Shown: positions 24,578 to 35,682, counted from the first letter of the stretch. The stretch is DNA of 62,000 bases from Cryptomeria japonica (GCF_030272615.1 NC_081414.1:307189164-307251163), one strand, 5' to 3'. Notes: generated by a model not told the origin, from the letters alone. Made by a program: numbers and translations.

Positions 24578-25936
24578 TACAGAATCAAATTCCCACTCAT
24601 GTGAGTCGGTCTCTGAATCACTTTCCAGCATCCGATTGCTATACCATACTGGGATGTCGCTGGAGTTGAATACTGCAGGTGTGATTGGTTTATGTACCTT
24701 TGAGGTGATCGGTGCTGCAAGAACTGTGATGGGGTTTAAAGGTTTTGTCACTGGAAGTATCGACAGTGTTGATTTAGTGGCTTCTATTGGAACGGCTGGT
24801 GCCATAGATGCTGCTACGGGTTCCAATATAGTTGCTGCTATGAATGGTTTTATTGATGTGATGACTGCTGTGGATGGGATTACTAGTTCGATTGGTGGGA
24901 TTTTTGGCACTGATGACGGTTGCGGTGGGTTTGTGAGCCTCGATGGGGCAGTGACAATATTGCTTGATGGTGCTTTGATTATGAAAGGTGTCCTCTTTAC
25001 AGTAGGTGGGCAAAATGGTTTGCTAGGTTTTCCTTTAAATCTAAGTTTAGGAAGGATCTCTTTTTCAAAGCCTAGGCCTGTATTACCTTTGGGCTTGAAC
25101 TCTGGCAGCAGCGGTTCATGTCGTCCTTGTTTGCAGTATCCCAAAGCACTCTGACCATCATATCCCATTCTTTGCATAATGAGGAGGCCTTTGCCATACT
25201 GTTCTGTAGGAAGTGTAACTCGCGGTTTGTCAGTGGTGATGGGATCTTTATAGATCCATTCCGCTAGGTCCTTATCTTGTGTCTCTTCCTCTTGACTCTT
25301 TCCAAGGATGAAAGGCGTTAAGGCACATGCAGGCGTTTTTAGTGGTTGCTGGAGTAACTGTTGTGGTTTACCATGTGTTCTAGGAGAAGTAGGCATTTGT
25401 CCCACACAAAAGAGCTGACTCAAGTTGTATTCTCCAGGACCTTCCTCTGCAACTTTCATCTTAAGCTTTTCTTGCTTGGGTATAGGAGTGTTTGAACTGG
25501 CAAGAGAGGCGGGATTTACATATGATGTGGAGGAAATGGCTTCCCTATTATTAGGAACAGTAATCTCTGGTTGATGGCTGATATTATGGCAAAAAGCAAA
25601 AGGATTTGCATCACCCAGGATTGTGATCTCTGCACCATTATGTGGGAACTTGATACATTGATGGTAGGTAGATGGAACGGCTTGCATGGCATGTATCCAA
25701 GGTCTTCCTAATAATAGATTATATGGCAGAGGAAGGTCCAGAACCTGACAAATTATGTGTTTTACCACAGGGCCCACTCGGATTGGTAGCACCACCGCTC
25801 CTTTGGATGAACGCTCTGCATCATCATAGGCCTTGATGGTGATCTTCTTGTGAGGATCCACTGATTCTATTGCATATCCCAATGCTGTGACCAACTGTAG
25901 TGTACAAATGTTTAGGCCTGCTCCATTATCTATCAA
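24578..25936 (-). pseudogene. Protease, linker and G-patch segment of Tat element
   Basis: The frame begins directly after the TGA at 25937-25939 with VLIDNGAGLNICTLQL, the retropepsin active-site segment (Asp-Asn-Gly form), followed by LLGRPWIHAM, the conserved GRPWI block. A low-complexity linker rich in Pro, Ile and Thr follows. It contains a G-patch-like segment (QRMGYDGQSALGY through GLGF, about residues 250-290 of the frame). G-patch segments are known from some plant and animal retroelement polyproteins. The frame ends at TAG 24575-24577, after which the reading continues in the same frame into RT. Confidence 0.82.
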
Positions 25937-25939
25937 GAC

Positions 25940-27979
25940 TCACTTGATCCTGTGTTGGTTGATAAAGCCTTCAATGTGTAGTGAAGCGTTATGAGGTTGT
26001 TGGAAGGAAGAGTTGTCACTTTCAGAAAAAGTGAGACAAGGTGATGACTTTAGATTTCCAACCATGGCTTGAAATTGGTCTGTGTTCAGGTTTGCAGGGA
26101 CTAACGCCTCTTGGAGTGCTTGATCCAAGATTGTTTTATGAGATGGCAATAGGCGCAATAGTTCTAAAATGGATATGAGCGCGGGCATTTTATCTAATTG
26201 TTCCACAAGATTATATTGCTTTGGGATGGAGGTGGTGCCCTGTGGAGCTGCCTTGATGGTGACCTTGCCATGACGTGTAACAACATTGCAATTTGAGGTG
26301 GGATTTTTGAAGGTTATAGTTGCAATTTGTTCACTGGCATCATACAGGTGATTTACAGTGTAGTTATACGCAGCCTGCATATAATTAGTGGTATCAGTGC
26401 CTCGCCGGGAAGTGGAAGGACCCCTTTGATCTTGTGATGGAAGTGGATCCTTGAACATGAGATGATTATTATTGGTCGTTTTTGGGTCATGTCCTTCAAT
26501 TTCAATTTCTCCTCGATCAATAAGATCCTGAATGAGATCCTTCAATCGGTGACAATTACTTGTCTTGTGTCCTCGTCCTTGATGGAACTCACAGTGTTCA
26601 GTATCTCTCCACCATGCTGGTTTGACCCAAGGCTCATAGTTGGATAGTTTAGGTAGAGTGACCAAATTCTGAGAAAGGAGTTGTCGCAACACTGTTTCAA
26701 TGGGTTCCCCTAAGGGAGTGTATGTGCGTTTTTGTTTTTGTGGACGAGGTCTTGGTTCATCATGAGATGTGATGCGACCTTGATTAGGAGGAACATTTGT
26801 GTTATTCTGAGGTGGAGGATTTTGTCCTGCAAACCGAACCACAGGTTGTGCATTTTGGATAGTTCGAGCATCCACAACCCCATCATTGACGATATTTTTA
26901 TTCTTGTTCCAGAAGTTTGGTTTATCACTATTGAAGCGCGGGCGAGGACCATCTTTTGGTTCATTAAAGATTTTGATGAGTCCTTTCTTGATGAGTGCCC
27001 TTTCACATTTTATACCCTTGGTGATCATATCGTTAAAGGAGTCTGTGTCTTTGACATCCAGGTGAAATTCCATTTCTTCGTTTAAGTTGGAAATGAAAAT
27101 TTCCACTAGTTCTTGTTCAGGTAACTGAAGAGAACGTCTGCTAGACATTTGGCGCCATCGTTGCAGGGATACTGAGAATAATTCACCTGGTTTTTGTTTG
27201 GTGTTGCATAGATCAGCCATGGTGATGTCGTGTTCAATGTTATGAGAGTAATGAGATAGGAACTTCTGGATGAGTTCCTCAAATGTTCTAATGCCACCTG
27301 GTAGTCGGGAAAACCATGATGTGGTGGTTCCTCCCAAGCTTTGGGGAAAAAGGCGCATTAGGTATGTGTCCTCATAAGCTACTTCAAGACAAGCGGAATG
27401 AAATTCTCGGACATGATCACGGGGATCCCCCTTTCCTCTATATTTTTCAATTTTGGGTGTTTCGAACCCGCGTGGAAAGGGTGGCAGATAAAAATTCCTA
27501 TCAAACGGATAGGGACAGATGTCGTTAAGTGAGAATTGATTGGTCTTAACACCACTATGAAGTTGTTGGGCGAGATTCTCGACTTGTTGCCGCAACATCT
27601 CCATTTCATTTGGAGGAGGAGGTGGTGGGTTACCTCGAGGAATGTTATATCTGATGTGATCTCTACCTCTTTCCTCCTCATGGCGACTTTGTCTTTCTGA
27701 TGCTTGTCTTAATTGGGCAAGATCAAAGTCAGAGGGGAGTTTGGCTCCTTCTTGAGCGAGTTTTAAGAAGTGAGCATCCGCATTGCTCCTGAGTATTTCG
27801 TCAAAAAGTCTGTTAAAGAGAGGGTTATGCTGAGCCCTTTCTATTGTTGTAGGAGTGGGAGTACTTGGGTTTTCGTCATCTGCATTTCCTCCAAGTGCTT
27901 CTTGAAATTCATTGAGGTTGTCTTCTTCTTCCTCAATTTCTATTTCTCATTGCCTTGATCGCGATCGGGTTTGAGCCAT
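25940..27979 (-). pseudogene. gag: gag of Tat element, early stop at codon 11
   Basis: The start codon lies at 27977-27979 (MAQTRSRSRQ), then TGA at codon 11 (27947-27949), after which the frame is open to 25940. It has an acidic N-terminal part, a capsid-like core starting CPYPFDRNFYLPPF with LMRLFPQSLGGTTTSWF, and near residue 463 a variant zinc knuckle CEFHQGRGHKTSNC (C-x2-H-x4-H-x4-C). It is clearly homologous to the gag of the nested plus-strand element but well diverged. It ends HRIK then TGA (25937-25939), followed without a gap by protease in the same frame. The next in-frame Met is at 27604. Confidence 0.85.
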
Positions 27980-28223
27980 TTTGTTTGTAAGTTTGTGTTG
28001 AAGTTGATTGAAGATGATGATGAGTTGGTGATGAAATGAAAGATTGATGGTTGGTGATTTGTATTGTATGGGGATCTCTAGCACTTTAAGGTAGATGTAA
28101 CCGAAATTCCTTCTTTGAATTGCTTGTTTGTTTTGAGGAGTTTGGATGTGATAAGGTGTAGAGAAATCTGAGATGTGTTACAGATTTTGACTACCTAGTG
28201 TAGACACTCAAAATTGTCATGTC

Positions 28224-28455
28224 TAATTAAATAAATATTTTATTTATTTAATTATCTAAGCCTAATTCTTCTATTAATTAAATAAATCCTTATTTATTTA
28301 ATTAATTCATTTATCCTCTTCTAGCCTTATTTCTCATTTAAATAAATACATTTATTTATTTAAATTATCCCTTTCCTAAATTAAATAAATATTTTATTTA
28401 TTTAATTATCCTACTTCTTCTATTAATTAAATAAATCTTTATTTATTTAATTAAT
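28224..28455. repeat. Five AT-rich palindromes in LTR
   Basis: Units are centred near 28239, 28292, 28352, 28394 and 28438. Each pairs a TTAAATAAAT-type arm with ATTTATTTAA across a loop of only 2-6 bases. The 3' LTR has the same set. The Tat host LTR has a similar set at 17843-18150 although the rest of the LTR is not alike. Confidence 0.75.
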
Positions 28456-28617
28456 TCATTATCTTTTTCTACACATGACACATGTCATTCATCTCTTAAT
28501 TCATACACTACCTACCCCTTTCATTATTTTATTATTTCTTTTACCTACCCTCTAATCCTAGCCGACCTCTCTTTTTACACCTCTCAATCTTAACCATCCA
28601 TTTCTTATTGTGTCTTC

Positions 28618-28625
28618 TATTTAAG
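28618..28625 (+). promoter_or_regulatory. TATA-like box in nested 5' LTR
   Basis: TATTTAAG lies about 390 bp before the LTR end and 25-35 bp before the AATGACATAT repeats, a reasonable place for the U3/R boundary. Based on sequence alone. Confidence 0.45.
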
Positions 28626-29011
28626 GAGATGCTTTCTTCATTGTCAAACCCTAATGACATATCCTAATGACATATCCTAATGACACATCCTAATGACTGA
28701 TTTTGGAGTACTTGGTTACACTACAATTCCACTTGCAACCACATTCCGTTCTTTGTTGAGCTCTTGTGCATACAAAAATCTGAGAGCAAGTATATCAAGC
28801 AAGATCAATGGAGATAGGAAGAATGGAGATCAAAACCCTATTGGACATGTGATGGTATAATCTTTGTGATTTTGAGTTATTTGCATTGTCTTAGGTTATC
28901 TTCATATGTTATGGTGGATCTTTGTTCATTGTTAGGCTAGGGTTTGGTGGTTGAATTCATTTAGCCTTTCAATTTTGTTATTATTGTTATCCATTTTCAC
29001 CATAAACATTT

Positions 29012-29029
29012 TGGCACGCCCGGTGGGAC
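29012..29029 (+). other. Primer-binding site of nested element
   Basis: TGGCACGCCCGGTGGGAC starts three bases after the LTR end and begins with the TGG complementary to a tRNA CCA end. I could not assign the tRNA. It is not the tRNA-Trp site used by the host Tat element. Confidence 0.7.
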
Positions 29030-29099
29030 ATGAATTTTTCTTAGATCTATGTTTTTTTTTTGCAGATTTTTCTAACTCTATATTGCTATTTTGTAAAAC

Positions 29100-30010
29100 A
29101 ATTTGGAGAATAACCTTGTGCAGCTAGGGTTTTGGACACAAAATCAAGATCTTGGAGAGATTCGATCATATCTCATAAACGGCTTAGAAATTTTGCACCA
29201 AATTTTTTTTGCAGGTTGAAGAAAGTATCAGGAGCTCTCAATCCAAAATTCAGAATTGTTGGAGCAAATTTTCAATTTTTAGGAATTTTTTATGATTTTT
29301 CATAAAAAAATTATTTTGAGAGCAAATGAGAGAATTTTTCAGATTTTCTTACATTTTTGGAAATCTATCATAATTATACACAGGATCTATTTTTTGTGAA
29401 TTTAATTTTGATGCAAAACATTTCCCTAAAAATCAGATCTTTAAAAATTAGGGTTTTTATTTATTTTGATCAGATCTCACAAACGGCTTTGAATTTTTCC
29501 ATAAAATTTTTTGTGCAGGTCAGAAACAGTATCAAAAAGATTCAGTAAAAATTTCATATTTTTTGGATCGATTTTTCATTTTATATGAATTTTTTATGAT
29601 TTTTCATAAAAAATTAATTTTGAGAGAAAATTAGCGAATTTTTTGGATTTTCTTACATTTTTGGAAATCTCTCAGAATTATACACAGGATCTGTTTTTTT
29701 TAATTTTAAATTTGATGCAAAATCATTCTTCAAAAATCAGATCTTTGAAAATTAGGTTTTTGCATTATTTTACTCATATCTCACAAACTGCTTGGATTTG
29801 TTGCAGGAAATTTTTTGTGCAGGTTTGGAAGACCATAAATACTCTCCAGTAAAAATTTCAGATTTTTTGGATTGATTTTGCATTTTATATGAATTTTTTA
29901 TGATTTTTCATAAAAAATTAATTTTTGGAGAAAATTAGCAAATTTTTTGGATTTTCTTACATTTCTGGAAATCTCTTAAAATTTTACAAGTGGTCTTTTT
30001 TTATGATGAA
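29100..30010. repeat. Three 304-bp tandem repeats in leader
   Basis: TATGATTTTTCATAAAA recurs at 29291, 29595 and 29899, exactly 304 bp apart, with the surrounding sequence diverged but alignable. Each unit contains a T-rich run followed by GCAGGT (29215, 29515 and 29817 regions) and an ATCTCACAAAC-type segment. Confidence 0.75.
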
Positions 30011-31578
30011 TCAGTTCTTTGAATTGGTCAACAAAACGCATTGTTGAAGGCCCCTATTTCACAAAGTCTTTTGGATCTAAAATTTACCTAACTTGTGTGC
30101 TTGCAGGAAGGGGTGATCATTTGAAACAATCAAAACTACTAATAAATCTTTGTTGCAGGTCCTTGGCAAGGTTTTTTGGATTTTTATTATGTGCCTTATT
30201 TTCATAGACTAGCAAACACTTCAATTGGTGCACTAAAATTGAATCATTGTCTTTTGTGTCTTGAGCAATAGGCTCTTTTTGTTTAATCTTTAGAGGGCCT
30301 GTCTTCCCGTGTGGTCATTAGGACTACTAGTGAGAAAAGAACGACCCAAGTGGTAGCGAGGAAAACCCACCTCATCCAAACCACTATAATCAAATGTATT
30401 CATGGTGAAAACTATGAATAACGTGTGCTGATTAGTTCATACCGACACTATGTCTCCCCATAAACCCGTTTGATCAAATTTATTTGATCATTTGTAGGGC
30501 GTAACCCCTACCGGCTGGGAGCCTTCTGTATTTACAGAGCTGAAAGTGCCGCATGTATGGCCACACGAGCGGATGCCCTTACTAGCACCTCTTTGTTTTA
30601 GATGCCCAAATCCTTCTAGTTGTTAGGGCAGGAGGTCGGACCTCTGGTAGCGGCCCACACACATACGGTTCTTAGTAGAGATACAAAGTTCGCCATGGGG
30701 AGTTTTCATGGGGACTGATGCTTGGCTGACCCGAGAAGTGAGTGCCGAGGGTGGAGCCAGTGAGGTCAAGCATCTGAGTATCCACTCTGAATAGCGTAGC
30801 CTCGGGGGTAAAACCCCATGTGGGATCAACAACTATTGTCTTGGCCAGCCATAAGAATTGTGCTTGACTTATGTTAAACATTCAAACAATCAAGACCAAA
30901 CAGCAAAACATTGTGTCTTTTGTGTCTTCAAGTGTATGCAAAACAATTTTACATCAAACAACACACTTTTCTTGGAGTCATTTTGGAGTCTAAACACTTG
31001 CAAACACTGAGTCCTCATCAACATTGTGTCCTCTTGTCACGAAAAATAGTCAAACATTCAGATTTGGTCACCACCAAAAACTTCACAAATTGGAAAAATT
31101 TCACAGTCCACCAAACAAAAGAAATCAGTTTCGGCATACTTGAGCTTCCTAGGTTGTCTCTTCAGATTTCATCTAGCATTCAACCTGTCCTTGGGTCTCA
31201 CATAGTCCATCATTGCTTCACATCTCATTTTACATTCACAATTGTCTAAACTTGAGTCAAAAGGTCACTTGCTTGTCCTCATCATACTTTGTCAACACAC
31301 TACATACTACTACACTTTGCTAAGTGGTCCCTCATCAAGGTTTCTTACCTTTGGGTCTCATTTGGTCTTACTTAGAGTCAAGGTCAGCTTACCTCATCAA
31401 GAGAAACTATCCTCTCTTTGGAAGTCACACCTACTCTACTACTTACATACTTGGTCTTACACTTTGGACATTGCAAGTACACCTCAAGAGTCATTTACAC
31501 TCCATACAACTCTTGGTCTTCCATACTCTTTTCATATTTTCCATCTAGTCTCTCACATATTGGTCAAACACCTAGTTC
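30011..31578 (+). other. Leader of nested element, non-coding
   Basis: This stretch lies between the tandem repeats and gag. Short ORFs occur on both strands (for example 30911-31249 and 31242-31586), but none has a recognisable domain or a counterpart in the host Tat element. I treat it as untranslated leader, which is long in Tat-lineage elements. Confidence 0.55.
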
Positions 31579-34119
31579 ATGGTTGAAACCCGCCTTCAAA
31601 AATCTAGGAGAATAGCTAAAGAAGCTCAAGAATCTGCAAACATGAGTTCTTATGAGTATGACAATGATCTATTCTACAATCCTGAGCACACTACATTACC
31701 AGACATGAATGTTTATAGAAACAATCCAAATGTGGAAAGCGCAAACGCTATAAACAACAATACTACACACAATGACAATGTTGACAACTCTTCAATACTA
31801 TCAACAGACATACAAGAATCCATAATGGATCCTCAATTCAATAGATTGGTTGAAGAGATAATGAGGAGAGATCGTCAATACTTTTTAAACATGATGGCAC
31901 AAAGTGGAGCTAAAATACCACATGATTTTGACTTATCTCAACTTATGGAAAGTCGACCCTCACAACAAACTCAATCCAACATGGATCAAAGGAGACCAAA
32001 TAGTGGAGGAAATAGAGGACCGAATATGATGCCTGAGTCACCATCAGTTTTGCTTCAAAAACCAGCAATCCCACATACACAAGCTCAAACATATGATACT
32101 TACATTCAAAGACCATCATGGAGGCCTTATGCTCAAACACATGCTCAAGGTATGGATCAATCAAGACAAGTGGATACTCAAGGACATCCTCAAAATTTTG
32201 ACACAAGGAGACCTCATGTCAAAATTGGGGGCAACACAATGGAAAATGAAAGACCTGTTGAATATGGTTTATACACACAAAACAGATATGGAGTCCCTCA
32301 ACAAGAAGTTATACCAAGTGCTCCATATATGTCGCAACAATATAGACCTCCATATGGACATGTCTATGATCAGTATCATCCATACATGCAACAAGCTCCT
32401 CCTCAAATGGGTGTTTCAAACATGGGGTATGCTACAAGAAATCAGTCTCCTCCCAAGAATAATTTGGAACAACAAATTAGAGATCTACAAAAGAAAGTGG
32501 AGGACATGAGTACATCAAAACCTACATATACTATGAGAGATATATGCCCTTATCCCTTCGATAAGAGCATTCCAATGCCTCCATTTCCTCCACATTTTGT
32601 GACACCAAAATTCAACAAATATAGAGGGAGAGGAGACCCCAAGGCACACATAAGACAATTCTTCACAGCTTGCATTGAGGTAGCGGCAGAAGAAACATAC
32701 TTAATGAGGTTATTCCCACAGAGCTTAGGAGATCAAGCTATGGAATGGTTTTCTCAATTACCTCCTGGTATTAAGTCATGGGGTGACTTAGCAGAGGCAT
32801 TCATTCAGCATTTTTCTTACAACATTGAAACAGATGTCTCAGTTACTACCTTATGCAATACTAAACAAAAAGAAGGAGAATCTTTCGCAACATTCTTACA
32901 GAGATGGAGAAACCTAGCTAGCAGATGCTCTTGCGAAATTCCGCAAAAACAAATGGTGGAGATGTTCACACAAAATGTTAACAAGGCTATTGGCTATGAT
33001 CTCAGAAAAGCTTGTTTGTCTACATTCAAGGATGTCATTGAAAAGGGCCTAGCAACAGAAAGAGTCTTAATTGAACAAGGAGTTATCAAACTATTCAAAG
33101 AAAACAAAGAGGACTTCAAAGGAAAGGACAAACCAAAATTTTGGAACAAGAACAAGAACACAGTTAATGATGGTGTTGTTGATGCCAACACAGTGAGACC
33201 AAAGGTCATCTTTTCTGGATCAAGTTCTACCAACAATCAAGTGAACAATCAAACAACTTCAAAACCACGAAGGAAGTACACTCCATTGGGAGAACCACTT
33301 GAATCAGTATTCAAAAAGCTTGTAGCAAACAAAGTGATCACGGTCCCAGATTTTCCTCCATATGAACCAAAGGTAAAACCGAATTGGTGGAATGATGATG
33401 AGTTTTGTGAGTTTCATAAGAGCAAGGGTCACAAGACAGGTAATTGCCATCGATTGAAAAACATTGTGCAAGATCTCATTGACAGAGGAGATATAGAGAT
33501 TGAGGGACATTCATCTAACCAAGAGCATGAGGTGTTTAAGGAACCATTCCCAAAACATGACAAAGGAAAAGACAAAGTCACAGATGATCAAGCCAATTAC
33601 ACCAGAGCACCTTACAATTATGATTCTACCATCAATCACATCTCAATGGACAATCATATCTCTACCATTACTATCAAAAATAAAAATCCTGAGAATCCTC
33701 CTCAGCGACCTAAAATTGTCCTAAAGGGTGTGGGATCTTCATCCGAAGCTACCTCCGAATGTCATGTTACAACCCGTCGAGGTAAGATTACATTGCCAGG
33801 TGCCTCCACTAAGAATACCAATCCTTTATCTACCAAGCCTGAGTACGATCTTGTAGAACAACTAGGGAAGACACCTGCACTCATCTCTATTCGTGAGCTC
33901 TTACGTATATCTCCTGCACATAAAGCTATCCTTGACAAAATCTTGAGAGACACTACCGTCCCTACTGATCTGAACGTGGACCAGTTTCAAGCCATGGTGG
34001 GATACCTATCCGTTCCACACTCCCTCACATTCACAGAAGCCGATGACACCTCCATAAGTCAGCCTCATAATGCACCCCTACACGTTGAAGCCTTCATACA
34101 TAAACACCGAATAAAATGA
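31579..34119 (+). CDS. gag: Gag polyprotein, 846 residues, intact
   Basis: The ATG at 31579 opens an uninterrupted frame to a TGA at 34117-34119. Residues 1-310 are polar and rich in Gln, Asn and Pro. A capsid-like core begins near residue 320 (ICPYPFDKSIPMPPFPP) and includes LMRLFPQSLGDQAMEWF near 374 and TLCNTKQKEGESF. A basic KFWNKNKN segment follows, then a variant zinc knuckle near residue 610, CEFHKSKGHKTGNC (C-x2-H-x4-H-x4-C), and a conserved tail ending HNAPLHVEAFIHKHRIK. Gag should form the particle that packages element RNA. It is homologous to, but well diverged from, the host Tat gag. An intact gag in an element without RT suggests selection or very recent origin. Confidence 0.88.
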   Translation: MVETRLQKSRRIAKEAQESANMSSYEYDNDLFYNPEHTTLPDMNVYRNNPNVESANAINNNTTHNDNVDNSSILSTDIQESIMDPQFNRLVEEIMRRDRQYFLNMMAQSGAKIPHDFDLSQLMESRPSQQTQSNMDQRRPNSGGNRGPNMMPESPSVLLQKPAIPHTQAQTYDTYIQRPSWRPYAQTHAQGMDQSRQVDTQGHPQNFDTRRPHVKIGGNTMENERPVEYGLYTQNRYGVPQQEVIPSAPYMSQQYRPPYGHVYDQYHPYMQQAPPQMGVSNMGYATRNQSPPKNNLEQQIRDLQKKVEDMSTSKPTYTMRDICPYPFDKSIPMPPFPPHFVTPKFNKYRGRGDPKAHIRQFFTACIEVAAEETYLMRLFPQSLGDQAMEWFSQLPPGIKSWGDLAEAFIQHFSYNIETDVSVTTLCNTKQKEGESFATFLQRWRNLASRCSCEIPQKQMVEMFTQNVNKAIGYDLRKACLSTFKDVIEKGLATERVLIEQGVIKLFKENKEDFKGKDKPKFWNKNKNTVNDGVVDANTVRPKVIFSGSSSTNNQVNNQTTSKPRRKYTPLGEPLESVFKKLVANKVITVPDFPPYEPKVKPNWWNDDEFCEFHKSKGHKTGNCHRLKNIVQDLIDRGDIEIEGHSSNQEHEVFKEPFPKHDKGKDKVTDDQANYTRAPYNYDSTINHISMDNHISTITIKNKNPENPPQRPKIVLKGVGSSSEATSECHVTTRRGKITLPGASTKNTNPLSTKPEYDLVEQLGKTPALISIRELLRISPAHKAILDKILRDTTVPTDLNVDQFQAMVGYLSVPHSLTFTEADDTSISQPHNAPLHVEAFIHKHRIK

Positions 34120-35682
34120 GTCCTGATAGATGGAGGAGCAGGTCTTAACATTTGTACCTTGAGTACCATAAGACAATTGGGATATTCTGACAAAGCTATG
34201 AATTCTACAAACAAAATTACCATCAAGGCATATGATGATGAAGAGCGCTCATCCAAAGGCACAGTCACCTTGCCTCTTAGAGTTGGGCCAGTTACAAAGG
34301 ATGTGGTTTGTCAAGTACTTGATCTGGATCTCACATACAACATATTGCTAGGGCGTCCATGGATTCATGAGATGAGAGCAATACCATCTACATATCATCG
34401 ATGTATCAAGTTCCCACACAATGGAGCTGAAGTGACTGTCAAAGCGGATCCAAATCCATTCATATATTGCAACAATCTACAACCTAGATCAGAAATAACA
34501 ATCCCAGTCAATTGCGAAGCTATTCCTTCATCGGCATATGTGGATCCAGAATCCTTAAAAGCTTCTACATCAAAACAGGCAGAGCTAAAAGAAGACAAGT
34601 TCAAGATTAAAGACATGGGATGTGGTGAGTATATCTTTCATGTTGATCAACTCCCACTATCTTCTAAGACATTCAATCGACAAGAACAATCTACAAACAA
34701 TTTGCAATGCCAAGGAATTGGGTGTGAACCACCTAGTGTTGTGGCTACTAAGTCTGAATGCAAATATCCTCTAGTGGTGCAAGCAACTCTTGATATCAAT
34801 AGTCCTAAGAGTGGTTCCAACAAAGAATCTATTGAGCGTATCGCCGACCCTCTTGAGAGCTCACATAGCCTTACTATTTCATCCACTCATTCCATTTCCA
34901 CTCCACTCCCAGACTTGGATCAACAAGAATCACAAAAGCCCTTACTCATTAGGGATCAAAAATCAAGCTTTGAAAAGAAAAATTTAAAAGTCAAAAATAA
35001 AGAAAAGTGCTTCAGTCCAAATCAAAATCAAAAGCTACTAGACTCAGCAAAAATCAAAGTCAAGGATAAAAATCCTATGAAGCAAAAAGAGAAAGAGTTG
35101 ATCTCCCCTAATACCAAAATAACTGGGGGCAAAAGTTCTACAATTTTAAGTCAAAAAGCATACTTGTTGATCTTAAGTCTCCATCATGCTATCCTACTTT
35201 CACTTCTTTTCACAGTCATAAGCCTTCATAACTCATCCACTTGTTCCACACATCCTTTCCCTTCTAGTGATACATCATGGACCTTTAATGGAGCTTCCTC
35301 AAAGGACTTTGTTATCAGAGATGCCCAAACTTCTTCAGGTGACGCGCATATGGGCGTGTGTAGTCCACACACTAGTAATTCTATCTCAGTTCCTTTATCA
35401 AGGAAGACAGTCACTCAAGCTACACATCATTCAGTCAAGGAACAATGCAGCTACAATCACAAAGTCAAGCCTCGCGCATTTGAGGTAGGTGACTTAGTAC
35501 TCAGAGAGAACCCCAAGAATCAACAAGACAGAGATAAGAAGGGCAAATTTGAACCCAACTGGCTTGGTCCTTACATCATCACAGCAGCATATGGATCTGG
35601 GGCATATCAGCTCTCAACTACAGAAGGTGAACCCTTGGAGGATCCTATCAACAGCATGCACCTTCGCAGGTTCTACACATAA
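34120..35682 (+). CDS. Protease fused to integrase C-terminal module
   Basis: The frame is contiguous with gag across the TGA at 34117-34119 and starts VLIDGGAGLNICTLS, the retropepsin active-site segment, followed by LLGRPWIHEM. A long Ser/Lys/Gln-rich linker comes next, with a hydrophobic stretch near 35160-35240. From about 35440 the sequence becomes YNHKVKPRAFEVGDLVL, FEPNWLGPYIITAAYGSG and ends HLRRFYT, matching the C-terminal module of the host integrase. RT, both RNase H domains, the G-patch and the integrase core are absent. There is no ATG near the start, so expression would need passage through the UGA or splicing. The fusion is direct observation. Any function as a product is inference. 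Confidence 0.85.
   Translation, partial: VLIDGGAGLNICTLSTIRQLGYSDKAMNSTNKITIKAYDDEERSSKGTVTLPLRVGPVTKDVVCQVLDLDLTYNILLGRPWIHEMRAIPSTYHRCIKFPHNGAEVTVKADPNPFIYCNNLQPRSEITIPVNCEAIPSSAYVDPESLKASTSKQAELKEDKFKIKDMGCGEYIFHVDQLPLSSKTFNRQEQSTNNLQCQGIGCEPPSVVATKSECKYPLVVQATLDINSPKSGSNKESIERIADPLESSHSLTISSTHSISTPLPDLDQQESQKPLLIRDQKSSFEKKNLKVKNKEKCFSPNQNQKLLDSAKIKVKDKNPMKQKEKELISPNTKITGGKSSTILSQKAYLLILSLHHAILLSLLFTVISLHNSSTCSTHPFPSSDTSWTFNGASSKDFVIRDAQTSSGDAHMGVCSPHTSNSISVPLSRKTVTQATHHSVKEQCSYNHKVKPRAFEVGDLVLRENPKNQQDRDKKGKFEPNWLGPYIITAAYGSGAYQLSTTEGEPLEDPINSMHLRRFYT

Larger units (their letters stand above)
28199..29008 (+). repeat. 5' LTR of nested element
   Basis: It starts TGTAGACACTC and ends CCATAAACA. 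It contains five AT-rich palindromes (28224-28455), a TATA-like TATTTAAG at 28618-28625, and four copies of a 14-bp unit TAATGACATATCC-like at 28651-28700. It is nearly identical to 38827-39636. Confidence 0.94.

Noticed and set aside
24522-25154. 210-residue plus-strand ORF
   Set aside because: It is the antisense shadow of the low-complexity protease linker of the Tat element; no domain, and biased by the Pro/Ile/Thr-rich opposite strand.
30623-30881. Two overlapping minus-strand ORFs in the nested leader
   Set aside because: Mutually overlapping, no motif, and in the untranslated leader of a plus-strand element.
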